Notes: generated by a model not told the origin, from the letters alone. A stretch of 64,000 bases of DNA from Kribbella pittospori (GCF_004331465.1 NZ_SJKB01000001.1:868001-932000); one strand, 5' to 3'. Shown: positions 24,351 to 34,763, numbered from the stretch's first letter. Made by a program: numbers and translations.

Positions 24351-26636
24351 ATGACGGACCGACGGGGCAGCGAGCCGCCACGCAGGCGTGGCACCGAGCC
24401 GGGCCGGGGCGGCACGCCCCGCAAGGCCCAGCCTCGCCGTCCGTCCGTCACCGACAGCAATCGCTCCACCCCACAGCGTCCCGAATCCACCCGTGACCGC
24501 CTCCTCCGCCAAGCCCGCGAAGAGCAGGAAGGCGGCGCTCCGCGCCGCCCCGCGCCGAGCGGGGAGCGGAAGCCCTCGGGGCGCAGCGGTAGCGCGGCCG
24601 GGCGGAGCCGCGGCGGCGCGGACGGCGCGGGGCGCGCGGCTGCGCCGCGTAAGCAGGCGGCGCGAGCCGAGAGCCCGCGCAAGGCGGCGGGCGCCGGGCA
24701 GCGCCCGGCGCCTTCTCGTGGCGCCGACGGTCAGCCGCGGAAGCGGCCCGCCAAGAAGGCTCCTGCGAAGAAGGGGTCGGGGAAGAAGCGGCCTCCGCAG
24801 AATCGGCCGGCTCCTCGGCCCAAGAAGCGGAAGGTGAAGCGGCCGCCTCGGACGTTGAAGTTGGGGCGGCCGACGTTGCGGCTGCGGGTGACGTTCGGGG
24901 TGATGGCGTTCGTGCTGTCGCTGTTCGCCGGGCGGCTCGTGCTGCTGCAGGGCGTCGACCCGGACAGCTATGCCCAGGCCGCCACCCAGGAGAACACCAA
25001 GCCGTTCCCCCTCTACGCCTCCCGCGGCGCGATCGTCGACCGCAACGGCGTCCCGTTCTCGGTGTCCGAGGACGCCGAGGCGATCATCGCCGACCCGTCC
25101 CAGACCGGCCCGGTCGCGACGCAACTCGCGGCGATCATGGCTCCCGAGCTGTCCGGTACGACGTACGACAAGCTCGTCACCGCGATGACCGGGAAGGGCC
25201 GGTACGTCCGTCTCGCCCGCCAGGTCGCCCCGCAGACCTGGAACGAGATCCAGGCCGCGATGAAGCAGCGCAACGCCGATATCAACGAGCAGAACAAGGC
25301 CAAGCCGCAGGATCAGAAGGCTCCGCTGCTGGCCGGCCTCTACACCGAGGACGACCCGGTCCGCAGCCACCCCAACGGCACCATCGCAGCGAACGTGGTC
25401 GGCGTGGTCGGCGGCGACGGCAAGGGGCTGTCCGGGCTCGAGTACGGCTTGAACGACAAGCTGTCCGGTCAGGACGGCAAGGCGATGTACGAGGTCGACA
25501 CCAAGGGCAACAAGATCCCGAACGCGAACCACACGGTCGTGGAGCCGAAGCCCGGCGTCGGTGTGCAGCTCACGCTGGACGCCGATCTGCAGTGGTTCGC
25601 GGAGAAGCGGATCGAGCAGACCGTGAAGCAGTACCACGCCAGCGCCGGCACCGTGGTCACGATGGACGTGAAGTCCGGCGAGATCATGGCGATGGCCAAC
25701 TACCCGAGCTTCGACCCGAACAAGAAGGTCACCTCGCCGAGCCAGTTGAAAAACCCCGCGCTGGAGCGGACCTACGAGCCCGGCAGCGTGCAGAAGGTGG
25801 TCACGATGGCCGCTCTCGCCGATGCCGGCCTGATCGACCTGAACACCAAGCTCCGGGTGCCGGGCAGCATCGAGGTGCAGCGACGCACGATCAAGGACCA
25901 CTGGGACCACGGCACGCTGAACCTCACCATCGCCGGCGTGGTCGCGAAGTCGTCGAACGTCGGCACGATCATGGCCGCGCAGCAGATGCGGATCCCGCAG
26001 TTCGTGAAGTACCTGCACGACTTCGGCTTCGGCGCGCCGACCGGGCTGAACTACCCGGGCGAGAGCAAGGGCCTGATGCCGCCCGGTGACGAGTGGAGTG
26101 AGCTGACCCGGTCGAACGTCGCGTTCGGCCAGGGCCTGTCGGCGAACGCCGTACAGATGACCGCCGCGGTGAACGCGGTCGCCAACGGCGGCGTCTACGT
26201 TCCGCCGAAGCTGGTCCGCAACTACGTCGACGCGAACGGCACCACCACGCCGAACCAGACCGCACCTCCGCGCCGGGTGGTGAGCGAGAAGGCCGCCAAG
26301 GAGGTCGCCACGATGATGGAGGCGGTGACCGCGAAGAAGGGCACCGCACCGCAGGCGGCGATCGACGGCTACCTGGTGGCCGGCAAGACCGGAACCGCCC
26401 AGGAAGTCGACTCGGCCTGCGGCTGCTACCGCAAGTGGGCGACTTCTTTTGCCGGATTCGCCCCAGCCGACAACCCACGGTTCGTGACGTACGTCGTACT
26501 GCACGACCCGCTGGGTGCGCGGGGTGGTGGTTTCCAGGGAGGACCGGTGTTCCGAGACGTGATGAGCTACGCGCTGCAGAAGTACGTCGTCCCGCCGACG
26601 GGGGCGAAGCAGCCCGACGTTCCCACCACCTGGTGA
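24351..26636 (+). CDS. ftsI: Septal transpeptidase FtsI (PBP3/PbpB)
   Basis: 761 aa, longer than usual because of a roughly 170-residue basic, disordered N-terminus (runs such as KRPAKKAPAKKGSGKKR) before the single membrane helix (VTFGVMAFVLSLFAGRLVLLQ). The PBP dimerisation domain begins at ASRGAIVDRNGVPFSV. The transpeptidase has SVQK (Ser479 to Lys482) in YEPGSVQKVV, SSN at 534-536 and KTGTA from 679. It crosslinks septal peptidoglycan with FtsW. The N-terminal tail is rich in Arg and Lys and may contact the membrane or nucleic acid (inference). Four bases after ftsL. Confidence 0.95.
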   Translation: MTDRRGSEPPRRRGTEPGRGGTPRKAQPRRPSVTDSNRSTPQRPESTRDRLLRQAREEQEGGAPRRPAPSGERKPSGRSGSAAGRSRGGADGAGRAAAPRKQAARAESPRKAAGAGQRPAPSRGADGQPRKRPAKKAPAKKGSGKKRPPQNRPAPRPKKRKVKRPPRTLKLGRPTLRLRVTFGVMAFVLSLFAGRLVLLQGVDPDSYAQAATQENTKPFPLYASRGAIVDRNGVPFSVSEDAEAIIADPSQTGPVATQLAAIMAPELSGTTYDKLVTAMTGKGRYVRLARQVAPQTWNEIQAAMKQRNADINEQNKAKPQDQKAPLLAGLYTEDDPVRSHPNGTIAANVVGVVGGDGKGLSGLEYGLNDKLSGQDGKAMYEVDTKGNKIPNANHTVVEPKPGVGVQLTLDADLQWFAEKRIEQTVKQYHASAGTVVTMDVKSGEIMAMANYPSFDPNKKVTSPSQLKNPALERTYEPGSVQKVVTMAALADAGLIDLNTKLRVPGSIEVQRRTIKDHWDHGTLNLTIAGVVAKSSNVGTIMAAQQMRIPQFVKYLHDFGFGAPTGLNYPGESKGLMPPGDEWSELTRSNVAFGQGLSANAVQMTAAVNAVANGGVYVPPKLVRNYVDANGTTTPNQTAPPRRVVSEKAAKEVATMMEAVTAKKGTAPQAAIDGYLVAGKTGTAQEVDSACGCYRKWATSFAGFAPADNPRFVTYVVLHDPLGARGGGFQGGPVFRDVMSYALQKYVVPPTGAKQPDVPTTW

Positions 26637-26659
26637 CGCAGGGTCAGGTAGGAGTCACA

Positions 26660-28210
26660 GTGCCAGGAGCGGTAGCCTCTGGGCCCGTGTCCAACCCTTC
26701 CGCCGCAGGCGGCGCCGTCGCAGCGATCAGGCCGCGGCACATCGTGCCGGTCGACCTCGCGGAGGTCGCCAGGGTCGCCCACGCGCGGATCCCGGCAGCG
26801 ACCGTCCACGTCACCGGTGTCTCGCTCGACTCGCGCTCCGTTCTTCCTGGTGACTTGTACGCCGCTCTGCCGGGTGCGATCACGCACGGTGCGGCCTTCG
26901 TGGCAAAGGCGCAGCAGTCCGGGGCGGTCGCCGTACTGACCGATCCGACCGGCGAGGAGCGGGCGAACGCGACCGGTCTGCCGGTTCTGGTGGTCGACAA
27001 GCCGCGGGACGTGCTCGGCGCGGTCGCCGCCCGGATCTACGGCGAGCCGACCAGTGAGCTGCGGCTGATCGGTATCACCGGCACGAACGGCAAGACCACG
27101 ACCTGCTTCCTGCTGGACGCCGTACTGCGTCGGCTCGGTCAGGCGGCGTTGATCGGGACGATCGAGACGCGGATCGGCGACGAGGTGGTGAAGAGCGTCC
27201 GGACCACTCCGGAGGCGACCGATCTGCAGGCGCTGTTCGCGGTCATGCGGGAGCACGCGGTCGCGTGGTGCTCGATGGAGGTGTCGAGCCACGCACTGGC
27301 GATGGGCCGTGTGGACGGCGCGCGCTTCGCGGTGGCCGGGTTCACCAATCTCACGCAGGACCACCTGGACTTCCACAACACGTTCGAGGAGTACTTCGCC
27401 GCGAAGGCCTCGCTGTTCACCCCGGAGCGGTGTGATGTAGCGGTGGTGACCATCGACGACGAGTACGGACGCCGGTTGGCCGCGCAGACCGTCGTACCGC
27501 TGGTGACTGTGTCCACGACCGGCGAGGCCGACTGGACCGTCGCGAGTCGGCACCAGTCCGAACACGGCACGACCGTTCTCGACATCCAGGGGCCGGGGGA
27601 GACGCTGACCGTCGAGATCGCGCTGCCCGGTGACTTCAACGTGGCGAACGCGCTGCTCGCGACCGCGATGCTGCGGCAGATCGACGTGCCCGCCGAGGCG
27701 ATCGCGGCCGGACTGCGAACCGCGACCGTGCCTGGGCGGATGGAGACGTTCACCCGCGAGGACGGCCTGGCGGTGATCGTGGACTACGCACATACGCCGG
27801 ACGCGGTCGATCTCGCGCTGAGGGCGGCGCGCGGAGCGACGAAGGGCCGGCTGTTCGCCATCGTGGGCTGTGGCGGCGACCGCGACGCGGGCAAGCGCCC
27901 GCAGATGGGCGCCGCGGCCGCTCGTGGTTCCGACGTCGTGATCGTCACCGACGACAACCCGCGCAGCGAGGACCCGGCGACGATCCGGGCCGCCGCGCTC
28001 GAGGGCGCCCGGCAGGCGGTTCCGGGTGTCGACCTGCACGAGATCGGTGACCGGCGGCGGGCCATCGCTACCGCGATCGAGCTGGCCGGACCGGGCGACA
28101 CCGTCGTCGTACTGGGCAAGGGCCATGAGACAGGCCAGGACGTCGGCGGTGTGATCCACCCGTTCGACGACCGCCAAACCGTAAGTGAGTTGCTGGAGGC
28201 TGAGCGGTGA
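26660..28210 (+). CDS. murE: UDP-MurNAc-tripeptide synthetase MurE
   Basis: 516 aa from GTG 26660, which has AGGAG 5 nt upstream; a second in-frame GTG at 26687 is weaker. It adds diaminopimelate to UDP-MurNAc-L-Ala-D-Glu. [19 protein letters not shown] is the ATP site, TTPEATDLQAL contacts UDP, and TDDNPRSEDP carries the DNPR motif typical of DAP-adding enzymes. Whether meso- or LL-DAP is used cannot be read. GTGA overlap with murF. Confidence 0.95.
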   Translation: MPGAVASGPVSNPSAAGGAVAAIRPRHIVPVDLAEVARVAHARIPAATVHVTGVSLDSRSVLPGDLYAALPGAITHGAAFVAKAQQSGAVAVLTDPTGEERANATGLPVLVVDKPRDVLGAVAARIYGEPTSELRLIGITGTNGKTTTCFLLDAVLRRLGQAALIGTIETRIGDEVVKSVRTTPEATDLQALFAVMREHAVAWCSMEVSSHALAMGRVDGARFAVAGFTNLTQDHLDFHNTFEEYFAAKASLFTPERCDVAVVTIDDEYGRRLAAQTVVPLVTVSTTGEADWTVASRHQSEHGTTVLDIQGPGETLTVEIALPGDFNVANALLATAMLRQIDVPAEAIAAGLRTATVPGRMETFTREDGLAVIVDYAHTPDAVDLALRAARGATKGRLFAIVGCGGDRDAGKRPQMGAAAARGSDVVIVTDDNPRSEDPATIRAAALEGARQAVPGVDLHEIGDRRRAIATAIELAGPGDTVVVLGKGHETGQDVGGVIHPFDDRQTVSELLEAER

Positions 28211-29718
28211 TCGGAGTCAGGTGCGGTGAGATCGCCGAGGCGGTCCACGGCGAGCTGGTGGGTGTGGACCCGTCGGCCGTCGTCGACGGCGCGGTGGTGA
28301 TCGATTCGCGAGCCGCCGCTCCCGGTGGGCTGTTCGTCGCCCTGCCCGGTGAACGGGTCGACGGGCACGACTTCGTCGGTACGGCGTCCGAGGCCGGCGT
28401 CACGGCATCGCTGACAACGAGGCCGATCGACGGTACGCCCTGCATCGTCGTAGCTGACACGCAGAAGGCGCTCGGCGACCTGGCCCGGCTGGTGGTCAGC
28501 CGGCTGCCCGACCTCGTCGTGATCGCCCTGACCGGCTCGTCCGGCAAGACCAGCACGAAGGACCTGATCGCGCAGCTGATCCGCCCGTACGGCGAGACGG
28601 TGTCGCCGGAGAACTCGTTCAACAACGAGATCGGTCACCCGCTCACCGCGCTGCAGGCGACCGAGAGTACGAAGTACCTCGTGGCAGAGATGGGCGCGCG
28701 GCACATCGGCGATCTGACCTACCTGTGCGGGATCACGCCGCCGCGGGTCGGACTGGTCCTGAACGTCGGGACGTCGCACATCGGCGAGTTCGGCTCCCAG
28801 GACAACATCGCGCTCGGCAAGGGCGAAGTGATCGAGGCCGTCGTCCCCGGCGGTACGGCGATCCTCAATGCCGACGACCATCGGGTCGCGGCGATGCGGA
28901 GCCGGACGCAGGCGCGAGTGCTGACGTTCGGCGAGGCGCCGGAGGCGGACATCCGCGCGGAGGGCATCAAGCTCGACGCCGAGGGACGCCCCGCGTTCAC
29001 CGTTCACCTCGGCGACTTCGCCGGCGAAGTCCAGCTGCAGCTCATCGGCGAGCATCACGTGTCGAACGCACTGGCCGCGGCGGCCGTCGCATCTGCGCTC
29101 GGCCTGACCCCCGAACAGGTCGTGGCCGGGCTGAACTCGGCAGGCCGGGTGTCGGCGGCGCGGATGGAGCTGGTCGAGCGGGCGGACGGCGTCACGATCA
29201 TCAACGACGCCTTCAACGCCAACCCGGACTCGACGCGGGCGGCACTGAAGGCGCTCGTCGCGATCGGACGGTCCCGCGGCGCGCGGACCTGGGCGGTGCT
29301 CGGCGAAATGCTCGAGCTGGGCGACACCTCGACCGAGGAGCACGACGCGATCGGGCGGCTCGTGGTCCGGCTGGACGTGAACCGGCTGCTCGTGGTCGGT
29401 GCGGGGGCGAAACCGATCCATCTCGGTGCGTCCCTCGAAGGCTCCTGGGGCAACGAGTCGGCGTACGTCGACACCATCCCGGAGGCGTTGGAGCTGCTGC
29501 GAACCGAGCTGCGACCGGGTGACGTCGTACTGGTCAAGTCTTCGAAGGCGGCGAAGTTGCGCAGCCTCGCCGATGCTCTCCTGCCCGGACGCGATGAGCT
29601 GTCCAAGTCTGTGCCCGGACGCGATGAGCTGTCCAAGTCTGTGCCCGGACGCGATGAGCTGTCCAAGTCTGTGCCCGGACGCGATGAGCTGTCCAAGTCT
29701 GCGGAGGACGCGCAGTGA
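28207..29718 (+). CDS. murF: UDP-MurNAc-pentapeptide synthetase MurF with repeat tail
   Basis: 503 aa. It adds D-Ala-D-Ala to the UDP-MurNAc-tripeptide. ATP site [62 protein letters not shown] and [16 protein letters not shown] are typical. The normal end is near [16 protein letters not shown]. After it comes a tail of four identical [10 protein letters not shown] decapeptides (last ends SA) encoded by a perfect 30-bp tandem repeat. GTGA overlaps join it to murE and mraY, so the repeat number must stay in frame. Confidence 0.95.
   Translation: MIGVRCGEIAEAVHGELVGVDPSAVVDGAVVIDSRAAAPGGLFVALPGERVDGHDFVGTASEAGVTASLTTRPIDGTPCIVVADTQKALGDLARLVVSRLPDLVVIALTGSSGKTSTKDLIAQLIRPYGETVSPENSFNNEIGHPLTALQATESTKYLVAEMGARHIGDLTYLCGITPPRVGLVLNVGTSHIGEFGSQDNIALGKGEVIEAVVPGGTAILNADDHRVAAMRSRTQARVLTFGEAPEADIRAEGIKLDAEGRPAFTVHLGDFAGEVQLQLIGEHHVSNALAAAAVASALGLTPEQVVAGLNSAGRVSAARMELVERADGVTIINDAFNANPDSTRAALKALVAIGRSRGARTWAVLGEMLELGDTSTEEHDAIGRLVVRLDVNRLLVVGAGAKPIHLGASLEGSWGNESAYVDTIPEALELLRTELRPGDVVLVKSSKAAKLRSLADALLPGRDELSKSVPGRDELSKSVPGRDELSKSVPGRDELSKSAEDAQ
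29584..29703 (+). repeat. Perfect 30-bp tandem repeat, four copies, inside murF
   Basis: Copies start at 29584, 29614, 29644 and 29674, each reading CCCGGACGCGATGAGCTGTC then CAAGTCTGTG. The only difference is the final codon of copy four (GCG instead of GTG). There is no sequence divergence even at silent positions, which points to recent expansion by slippage. No spacers exist, so it is not a CRISPR array. Confidence 0.97.
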
Positions 29719-30791
29719 TCTCGATCCTGTTCGCCGGCGCCGTGTCGATGGTGCTGACGCTGCTCGGCACCCGCTGGGCGATCACCCTGCTGTCCAGACG
29801 TGGCTACGGCCAGGAGATCCGCGACGACGGCCCGACCTCGCACCACACCAAGCGCGGTACGCCGACCATGGGCGGCACCGTCTTCATCGTCGCCACCATC
29901 GTCGGGTACTTCGCGGCGAAGCTGTTCACGATGATCAGCGGCCACGGGAGCGCGCCGACCGCCTCGGCGCTCCTGGTGCTGTTCCTGTTCGCCGGGATGG
30001 GCGCGGTCGGCTTCCTGGACGACTTCATCAAGATCGTCCGCCAGCGCAGCCTGGGCCTGCGCAGCAAGGCGAAACTGGCCGGCCAGACGCTGGTCGCGGT
30101 CGCCTTCGCCGTCCTCGCGCTGCAGTTCCCCGACGAGCGCGGCCAGCGTCCGGCCTCGCCGTTCATCTCGTTCATCCGCGACATCAACTGGCTGCACCTG
30201 GCCGGGATCCTGGTGGTGATCTGGATCCTGCTGCTGATCGCCGGCATGTCGAACGGCGTCAACCTGGTCGACGGCCTGGACGGTCTGGCCACCGGCGCGT
30301 CGATGATGGTGTTCGGTGCGTACACCCTGATCTGCATCTGGCAGTTCAACCAGAGTTGCGCGTCGTTCCCGACCGCCAAGTGCTACGAGGTCCGCGATCC
30401 ACACGACCTGGCCGTGGTGGCCGCCGCTCTGACCGGTGCACTGTTCGGCTTCCTGTGGTGGAACGCGTCGCCGGCGAAGATCTTCATGGGCGACACGGGC
30501 TCGCTGTCGCTGGGCGGCGCGCTGGCCGGCTTCGCCGTGATGACTCGGACTGAGCTCTTGGTGCTGCTGCTCGGCGGGCTGTTCGTCATCGTCACCGCCT
30601 CGGTGATCCTCCAGGTCGGCTACTTCAAGCTGACCGGAGGTAAACGGTTGTTCCGAATGGCGCCGCTGCACCACCACTTCGAGATGCTCGGGTGGGAACA
30701 GGTCAACGTGGTGATCCGGTTCTGGATCATCCAGGGCCTGTGCGTCGTCATCGGTCTCGGGCTGTTCTATGCGGAATGGGTCGCCGGATGA
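29715..30791 (+). CDS. mraY: Phospho-MurNAc-pentapeptide translocase MraY
   Basis: 358 aa, about ten membrane helices. It transfers phospho-MurNAc-pentapeptide to undecaprenyl phosphate, making lipid [39 protein letters not shown] (catalytic Asp pair), [30 protein letters not shown] and [13 protein letters not shown] are diagnostic. GTG start overlaps the murF stop (GTGA), and its own TGA overlaps the murD ATG. Confidence 0.97.
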   Translation: MISILFAGAVSMVLTLLGTRWAITLLSRRGYGQEIRDDGPTSHHTKRGTPTMGGTVFIVATIVGYFAAKLFTMISGHGSAPTASALLVLFLFAGMGAVGFLDDFIKIVRQRSLGLRSKAKLAGQTLVAVAFAVLALQFPDERGQRPASPFISFIRDINWLHLAGILVVIWILLLIAGMSNGVNLVDGLDGLATGASMMVFGAYTLICIWQFNQSCASFPTAKCYEVRDPHDLAVVAAALTGALFGFLWWNASPAKIFMGDTGSLSLGGALAGFAVMTRTELLVLLLGGLFVIVTASVILQVGYFKLTGGKRLFRMAPLHHHFEMLGWEQVNVVIRFWIIQGLCVVIGLGLFYAEWVAG

Positions 30792-32227
30792 GTCTCGAAA
30801 CACGCACCTCCGACGGCTGGGCGACGACCCGGTTCGTCGTCCTCGGCTTCGGTACGGCGGGCTACGCGTGCGCGGACTCGCTGCTGCAGGCCGGCGCCGA
30901 GCACGTCACCGTTCTGGACGATCGGGACAACGAGGCACTGCGCGAGAAGGCGCAGATCCTCGAGACCCTCGGCGCCGCCATCACCCTCGGCCCGGGCAGT
31001 ACGGCGGAACTCCCGAAGGACGTCGACATCGTGGTGACGTCGCCCGGAATCCCGCCGTACGCGCCGTTGCTCGCGCAGGCCGATGAGCGCGAGGTGCCGA
31101 TCTGGAGCGAGATCGAGCTGGCCTGGCGGCTGCGCGATCCGGCGAACGCCGCGCCGTGGCTGTGCATCACCGGGACCAACGGCAAGACCACGACCGTGCA
31201 GATGCTGACCGCGATGCTGACCGCGGCCGGCCACCGTGCCGTTGCCGCAGGCAACGTCGGGCTGCCGCTGCTCGAGGTCGTGATGGATCCCGAGCCGTAC
31301 GACGTGATCGCGGTGGAGCTGTCCAGCTACCAGTTGCACTTCACCCACTCGATGTCCGCGCACTCGGCCGCCGTACTGAATCTCGCGCCGGACCATGTCG
31401 ACTGGCACGGGTCGATGGAGGCGTACGCGAAGGACAAGGGCCGGATCTACGAGAACTGTCAGATCGCGTGCGTCTACAACGTCGCCGACCCGGTCACCGA
31501 ACAGTTGGTGATCGACGCCGACGTGATCGAGGGCTGCCGCGCGATCGGTTTCACCCTCGGTACGCCGGGACTGTCGATGGTCGGCCTGGTCGAGGATCTC
31601 CTCGTCGACCGTGCATTCGTGGAGCAGCGGGAGACGTCCGCGCTGGAGCTGGCGAAGCTCGCGGACGTCACCCCGCCCGCACCGCACAACGTGGCGAATG
31701 CGCTGGCCGCCGCAGCCCTCGCCAGGGCGTTCGGCGTGCCGGCGACGGCGGTGCGGGACGGACTGCGTGGGTTCACCCCGGACAAGCATCGGATCGCGCA
31801 CGTCGCGGAAGTTGCCGGGGTCAACTATGTCGACGACTCGAAGGCAACCAACCCGCACGCCGCGCAGGCGTCGCTGCTCGCGTACGAGCACGTGGTCTGG
31901 ATCGCCGGCGGTCAGGCGAAGGGTGCGACGTTCGACGAACTGGTGCTCGCGGCAAGGGACCGGCTGCGGGGTGTCGTGCTGCTCGGTCAGGACAAGCAGG
32001 TGATCGCCGAAGCACTTGCCCGACACGCACCGGATGTCCCGGTAATCACTGTCGAGGCAACGGACACTGGAGCCATGCAGATCGTGGTGGGGGAGGCGGC
32101 GAAGCTGGCACAGGTGGGTGACACCGTGCTGCTCGCGCCCGGCTGCGCATCGTGGGACATGTTCGCCAACTACGGAGCCCGTGGGGACGCCTTCGCCGAA
32201 GCCGTGCACCGGTTAGGGGGTGTCTGA
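30788..32227 (+). CDS. murD: UDP-MurNAc-L-alanine:D-glutamate ligase MurD
   Basis: 479 aa. [18 protein letters not shown] is the UDP-binding start, [14 protein letters not shown] and [19 protein letters not shown] (ATP site) follow, then [25 protein letters not shown] and [10 protein letters not shown]. The last codons (Leu-Gly-Gly-Val-stop) fall inside the left arm of the fold-back element at 32215, so the native C-terminus may have been altered by its arrival. It is coupled to mraY by ATGA and separated from ftsW by 180 bp. Confidence 0.95.
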   Translation: MSLETRTSDGWATTRFVVLGFGTAGYACADSLLQAGAEHVTVLDDRDNEALREKAQILETLGAAITLGPGSTAELPKDVDIVVTSPGIPPYAPLLAQADEREVPIWSEIELAWRLRDPANAAPWLCITGTNGKTTTVQMLTAMLTAAGHRAVAAGNVGLPLLEVVMDPEPYDVIAVELSSYQLHFTHSMSAHSAAVLNLAPDHVDWHGSMEAYAKDKGRIYENCQIACVYNVADPVTEQLVIDADVIEGCRAIGFTLGTPGLSMVGLVEDLLVDRAFVEQRETSALELAKLADVTPPAPHNVANALAAAALARAFGVPATAVRDGLRGFTPDKHRIAHVAEVAGVNYVDDSKATNPHAAQASLLAYEHVVWIAGGQAKGATFDELVLAARDRLRGVVLLGQDKQVIAEALARHAPDVPVITVEATDTGAMQIVVGEAAKLAQVGDTVLLAPGCASWDMFANYGARGDAFAEAVHRLGGV

Positions 32228-32379
32228 TGGTCCTGCGCCTACTGCGCGGCACTCGGCACGGCACCTCGCCGCACTGGCGCAAAGGCCACGATGCTCCGCA
32301 TCGAGACCTTCGCTCCAGCACGCCGATGCACCGCACCGAGCACCTGCTCGCAACGGCGCAGGACCATCAGACACCCCCT
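32215..32379. mobile_element. 165-bp fold-back (MITE-like) element between murD and ftsW
   Basis: The outer 25 bp (32215-32239 and 32355-32379) are perfect inverted repeats starting AGGGGGTGTCTGATGG. After a short asymmetric section, 32252-32294 faces 32298-32340 around a 3-base loop: of 43 positions 31 are Watson-Crick, 8 differ and 4 are mismatched. All 8 differences become G-U pairs on the minus strand and none on the plus strand, so a minus-strand RNA would fold with 39 of 43 paired. No transposase or clear target duplication is seen. A 58-codon plus-strand frame inside is probably not a gene. Confidence 0.7.
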
Positions 32380-32407
32380 GGGCGACAACTGATCCGGGAG
32401 TGATCGC

Positions 32408-33646
32408 GTGACGTCGATCGCGGATCAGCCCAAGAAAGCCCAGGACGAGCGGCCGTGGCTGGCCGCCATCCGCGAGGTGCTCGACCGGCCGCTGACGTCG
32501 TACCACATCCTGCTCGGTGCGACCGGCCTGCTGCTGGTGCTCGGGCTGCTGATGGTGCTGTCGGCGTCCAGCGTGCTGTCGCTGCGGGCGAACGGGAACA
32601 GCTACACGATCTTCGTCCGCCAGCTGATCTGGGTCGGCGTCGGGCTGCCGATGGCGTACGTCGCGTCCCGGATGACGCCGCGGCACTTCCGCATGCTCGC
32701 GTACGTCGCTCTGCTCGGCTCGGTGTTCCTGCTGGTGCTGACCTACGTGCCGGGCCTCGGCGTCGGTGTGAAGGGCAACACGAACTGGCTGAACCTCGGT
32801 GGACCGCTGCAGATCCAGCCGAGTGAGTTCGCCAAGCTGGCGCTGGTGATGTGGTGCGCGGACCTGTACGCGCGCAAGGAGAAGCTGCTCACCCAGTGGA
32901 AGCACCTGCTGGTCCCGATGGTGCCGGTCTGCGGTCTGGTGATCGCACTGGTCGTCGGCCAGCACGACCTCGGTACGGCGCTGGTCCTGATGGCCGTGAT
33001 GATCGGCATGATCTGGGTGGTCGGAGCACCGACGCGGTTGTTCATCGCGACCATCACGGTGGTCGGCACGATCGCGTCGTACTTCGTCATCACCGCCAAG
33101 CACCGGATGGACCGGGTCTCGTCGTTCCTGGATCCGTTCACCGACCCGTCCGGTGTCGGCTGGCAGGCGTACCACTCGTTCTACGCGCTGTCGACCGGCG
33201 GCTGGTGGGGTGTTGGCATCGGCAACAGCCGGCAGAAGTGGGGCAACCTGCCGGAGGCGCACACCGACTTCATCTTCTCCGTGATCGGTGAGGAACTCGG
33301 CCTGTTCGGGTCGCTCACCGTGCTGGCCCTGTTCCTCACCCTGGCCTACGCCGGGGTGCGGATCGCGACCCGGAACACCCAGCCGTTCGTCCGCTATGCG
33401 GCGGCCGGGATCACGGTCTGGATCATGGCGCAGACCCTGGTCAATCTGGGTGCCGTGATCGGACTGCTACCCATCGTGGGGATTCCGCTCCCGCTTTTGT
33501 CGTACGGTGGTTCCGCACTGCTGCCGACGCTGATCGCGATCGGCATGCTGCTGTCCTTCGCGAAGGCCGAACCCGGCGCGCAGGCCGCCTTGAAGGAGAC
33601 CAGGCGGTCGCGGTTCGGGTGGCTGCCTTCGCGGCGTACGCCCTAA
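32408..33646 (+). CDS. ftsW: Septal peptidoglycan glycosyltransferase FtsW
   Basis: 412 aa, about ten membrane helices of the SEDS family. It polymerises lipid II at the septum with FtsI. The GTG follows GGGAG. Key segments are NTNWLNLGGPLQIQPSEFAKLAL, the catalytic-region PEAHTDFIFSVIGEELGL and PIVGIPLPLLSYGGSALL. It is the first gene after the fold-back element; a stable hairpin in the message just upstream could change its expression relative to murD. Confidence 0.95.
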   Translation: MTSIADQPKKAQDERPWLAAIREVLDRPLTSYHILLGATGLLLVLGLLMVLSASSVLSLRANGNSYTIFVRQLIWVGVGLPMAYVASRMTPRHFRMLAYVALLGSVFLLVLTYVPGLGVGVKGNTNWLNLGGPLQIQPSEFAKLALVMWCADLYARKEKLLTQWKHLLVPMVPVCGLVIALVVGQHDLGTALVLMAVMIGMIWVVGAPTRLFIATITVVGTIASYFVITAKHRMDRVSSFLDPFTDPSGVGWQAYHSFYALSTGGWWGVGIGNSRQKWGNLPEAHTDFIFSVIGEELGLFGSLTVLALFLTLAYAGVRIATRNTQPFVRYAAAGITVWIMAQTLVNLGAVIGLLPIVGIPLPLLSYGGSALLPTLIAIGMLLSFAKAEPGAQAALKETRRSRFGWLPSRRTP

Positions 33647-33674
33647 ACGAGAACACGCGGGAGCGTTGAAAGCT

Positions 33675-34763
33675 GTGCCCAGCATCGTCCTGGCCGGTGG
33701 AGGATCCGCCGGCCACACCTCACCCCTGATCGCCACCGCCGACGCCTTGCGCCGCATCGACCCGACGGTCGAGATCCTCGCCCTCGGCACCGAGCGTGGC
33801 CTGGAGACCCGCGTGATTCCCGAGGCCGGCTACCGGCTGGAGTTGATCCCGCCGGTGCCGCTGCCGCGCAAGCCCACGCCGGCCCTGTTCGCCGTCCCCG
33901 GGAAGATGCTCGCCTCGGTCAGCGCCGCCCGGAGGATCCTGGACGAGGCGAAGGCCGACGTCCTGGTCGGCTTCGGCGGCTACGTCTCCACCCCCGCGTA
34001 CGTCGCGGCGTGGCGGCGGAAGACGCCGATCGTGGTGCACGAGGGCAATGCGGTGCCAGGGATCGCGAACAAGTTCGCCGCCCGCTACTGCACGCAGCAC
34101 GTGAAGACGTCCTTCCCCGGCTCCGACCTGCCACACGCGGAGTACGTCGGCCTGCCGATCCGGCGAGCGATCTCCACACTGGACCGGGCCGCGCTGCGCG
34201 CCGAGGCTCGTCAGTTCTTCGGACTGGACCCGGACGCGCCGACGCTGTTCGTGACCGGTGGTTCGCAGGGCGCCCAGCAGATCAACCAGGCCGTCTCCGG
34301 CGCCGCCGCGGACCTGCAGGCAGCCGGGATCCAGGTGCTGCACGCGATCGGCCCGAAGAACACCCTCGAGGTCCCGCAGACCGGTCGCTACCCGTACGTC
34401 GTACTGAACTACGTCGACCGGATGGATCTCGCCTACGCCGCGGCCGACCTGGTCGTCTGCCGCTCGGGTGCGAACACGGTCACCGAGGTGTCCGGTGTCG
34501 GCCTGCCGGCCATCTACGTTCCGCTGCCGATCGGTAACGGTGAGCAGCGATTGAACGCGAAGCCGGTGGTGGACGTGGGTGGAGGTGTGCTGATCGACAA
34601 CGCGGAGATGACGACCGACTGGGTCCGCGCCAACGTGCCACAACTTCTGCACGACCGCGAGCGTCTGACAGCCATGTCCACAGCAGCGACGGGCGTGATC
34701 CGGACGGATGCCGACGATCGATTGGCGCGGATCATCCTGGATGTGGTGGGGTCTGCTTCGTGA
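33675..34763 (+). CDS. murG: Lipid II synthase MurG (GlcNAc transferase)
   Basis: About 362 aa from GTG 33675; TTG 33666 would add three residues but sits only 2 nt from GGGAG. It adds GlcNAc to lipid I. IVLAGGGSAGHTSPLIATADAL, LVGFGGYVSTPAYVAAW, HEGNAVPGIANKFAAR, FVTGGSQGAQQINQAV, DLVVCRSGANTVTEVSGVGLPAIYVPLP are the family blocks. GTGA overlap with murC. Confidence 0.95.
   Translation: MPSIVLAGGGSAGHTSPLIATADALRRIDPTVEILALGTERGLETRVIPEAGYRLELIPPVPLPRKPTPALFAVPGKMLASVSAARRILDEAKADVLVGFGGYVSTPAYVAAWRRKTPIVVHEGNAVPGIANKFAARYCTQHVKTSFPGSDLPHAEYVGLPIRRAISTLDRAALRAEARQFFGLDPDAPTLFVTGGSQGAQQINQAVSGAAADLQAAGIQVLHAIGPKNTLEVPQTGRYPYVVLNYVDRMDLAYAAADLVVCRSGANTVTEVSGVGLPAIYVPLPIGNGEQRLNAKPVVDVGGGVLIDNAEMTTDWVRANVPQLLHDRERLTAMSTAATGVIRTDADDRLARIILDVVGSAS

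Noticed and set aside
25773..25796. SVQK in FtsI as a damaged active site
   Set aside because: The Ser-x-x-Lys requirement is met and SSN and KTGT motifs are intact; the middle residues vary in the family.
29584..29703. CRISPR array
   Set aside because: The 30-bp units are contiguous with no spacers and are translated in frame as part of MurF.
32227..32403. 58-codon plus-strand frame inside the fold-back element
   Set aside because: Its start and end lie in inverted repeats, composition is Arg/His-rich as expected from noncoding GC DNA, and no family pattern is visible.
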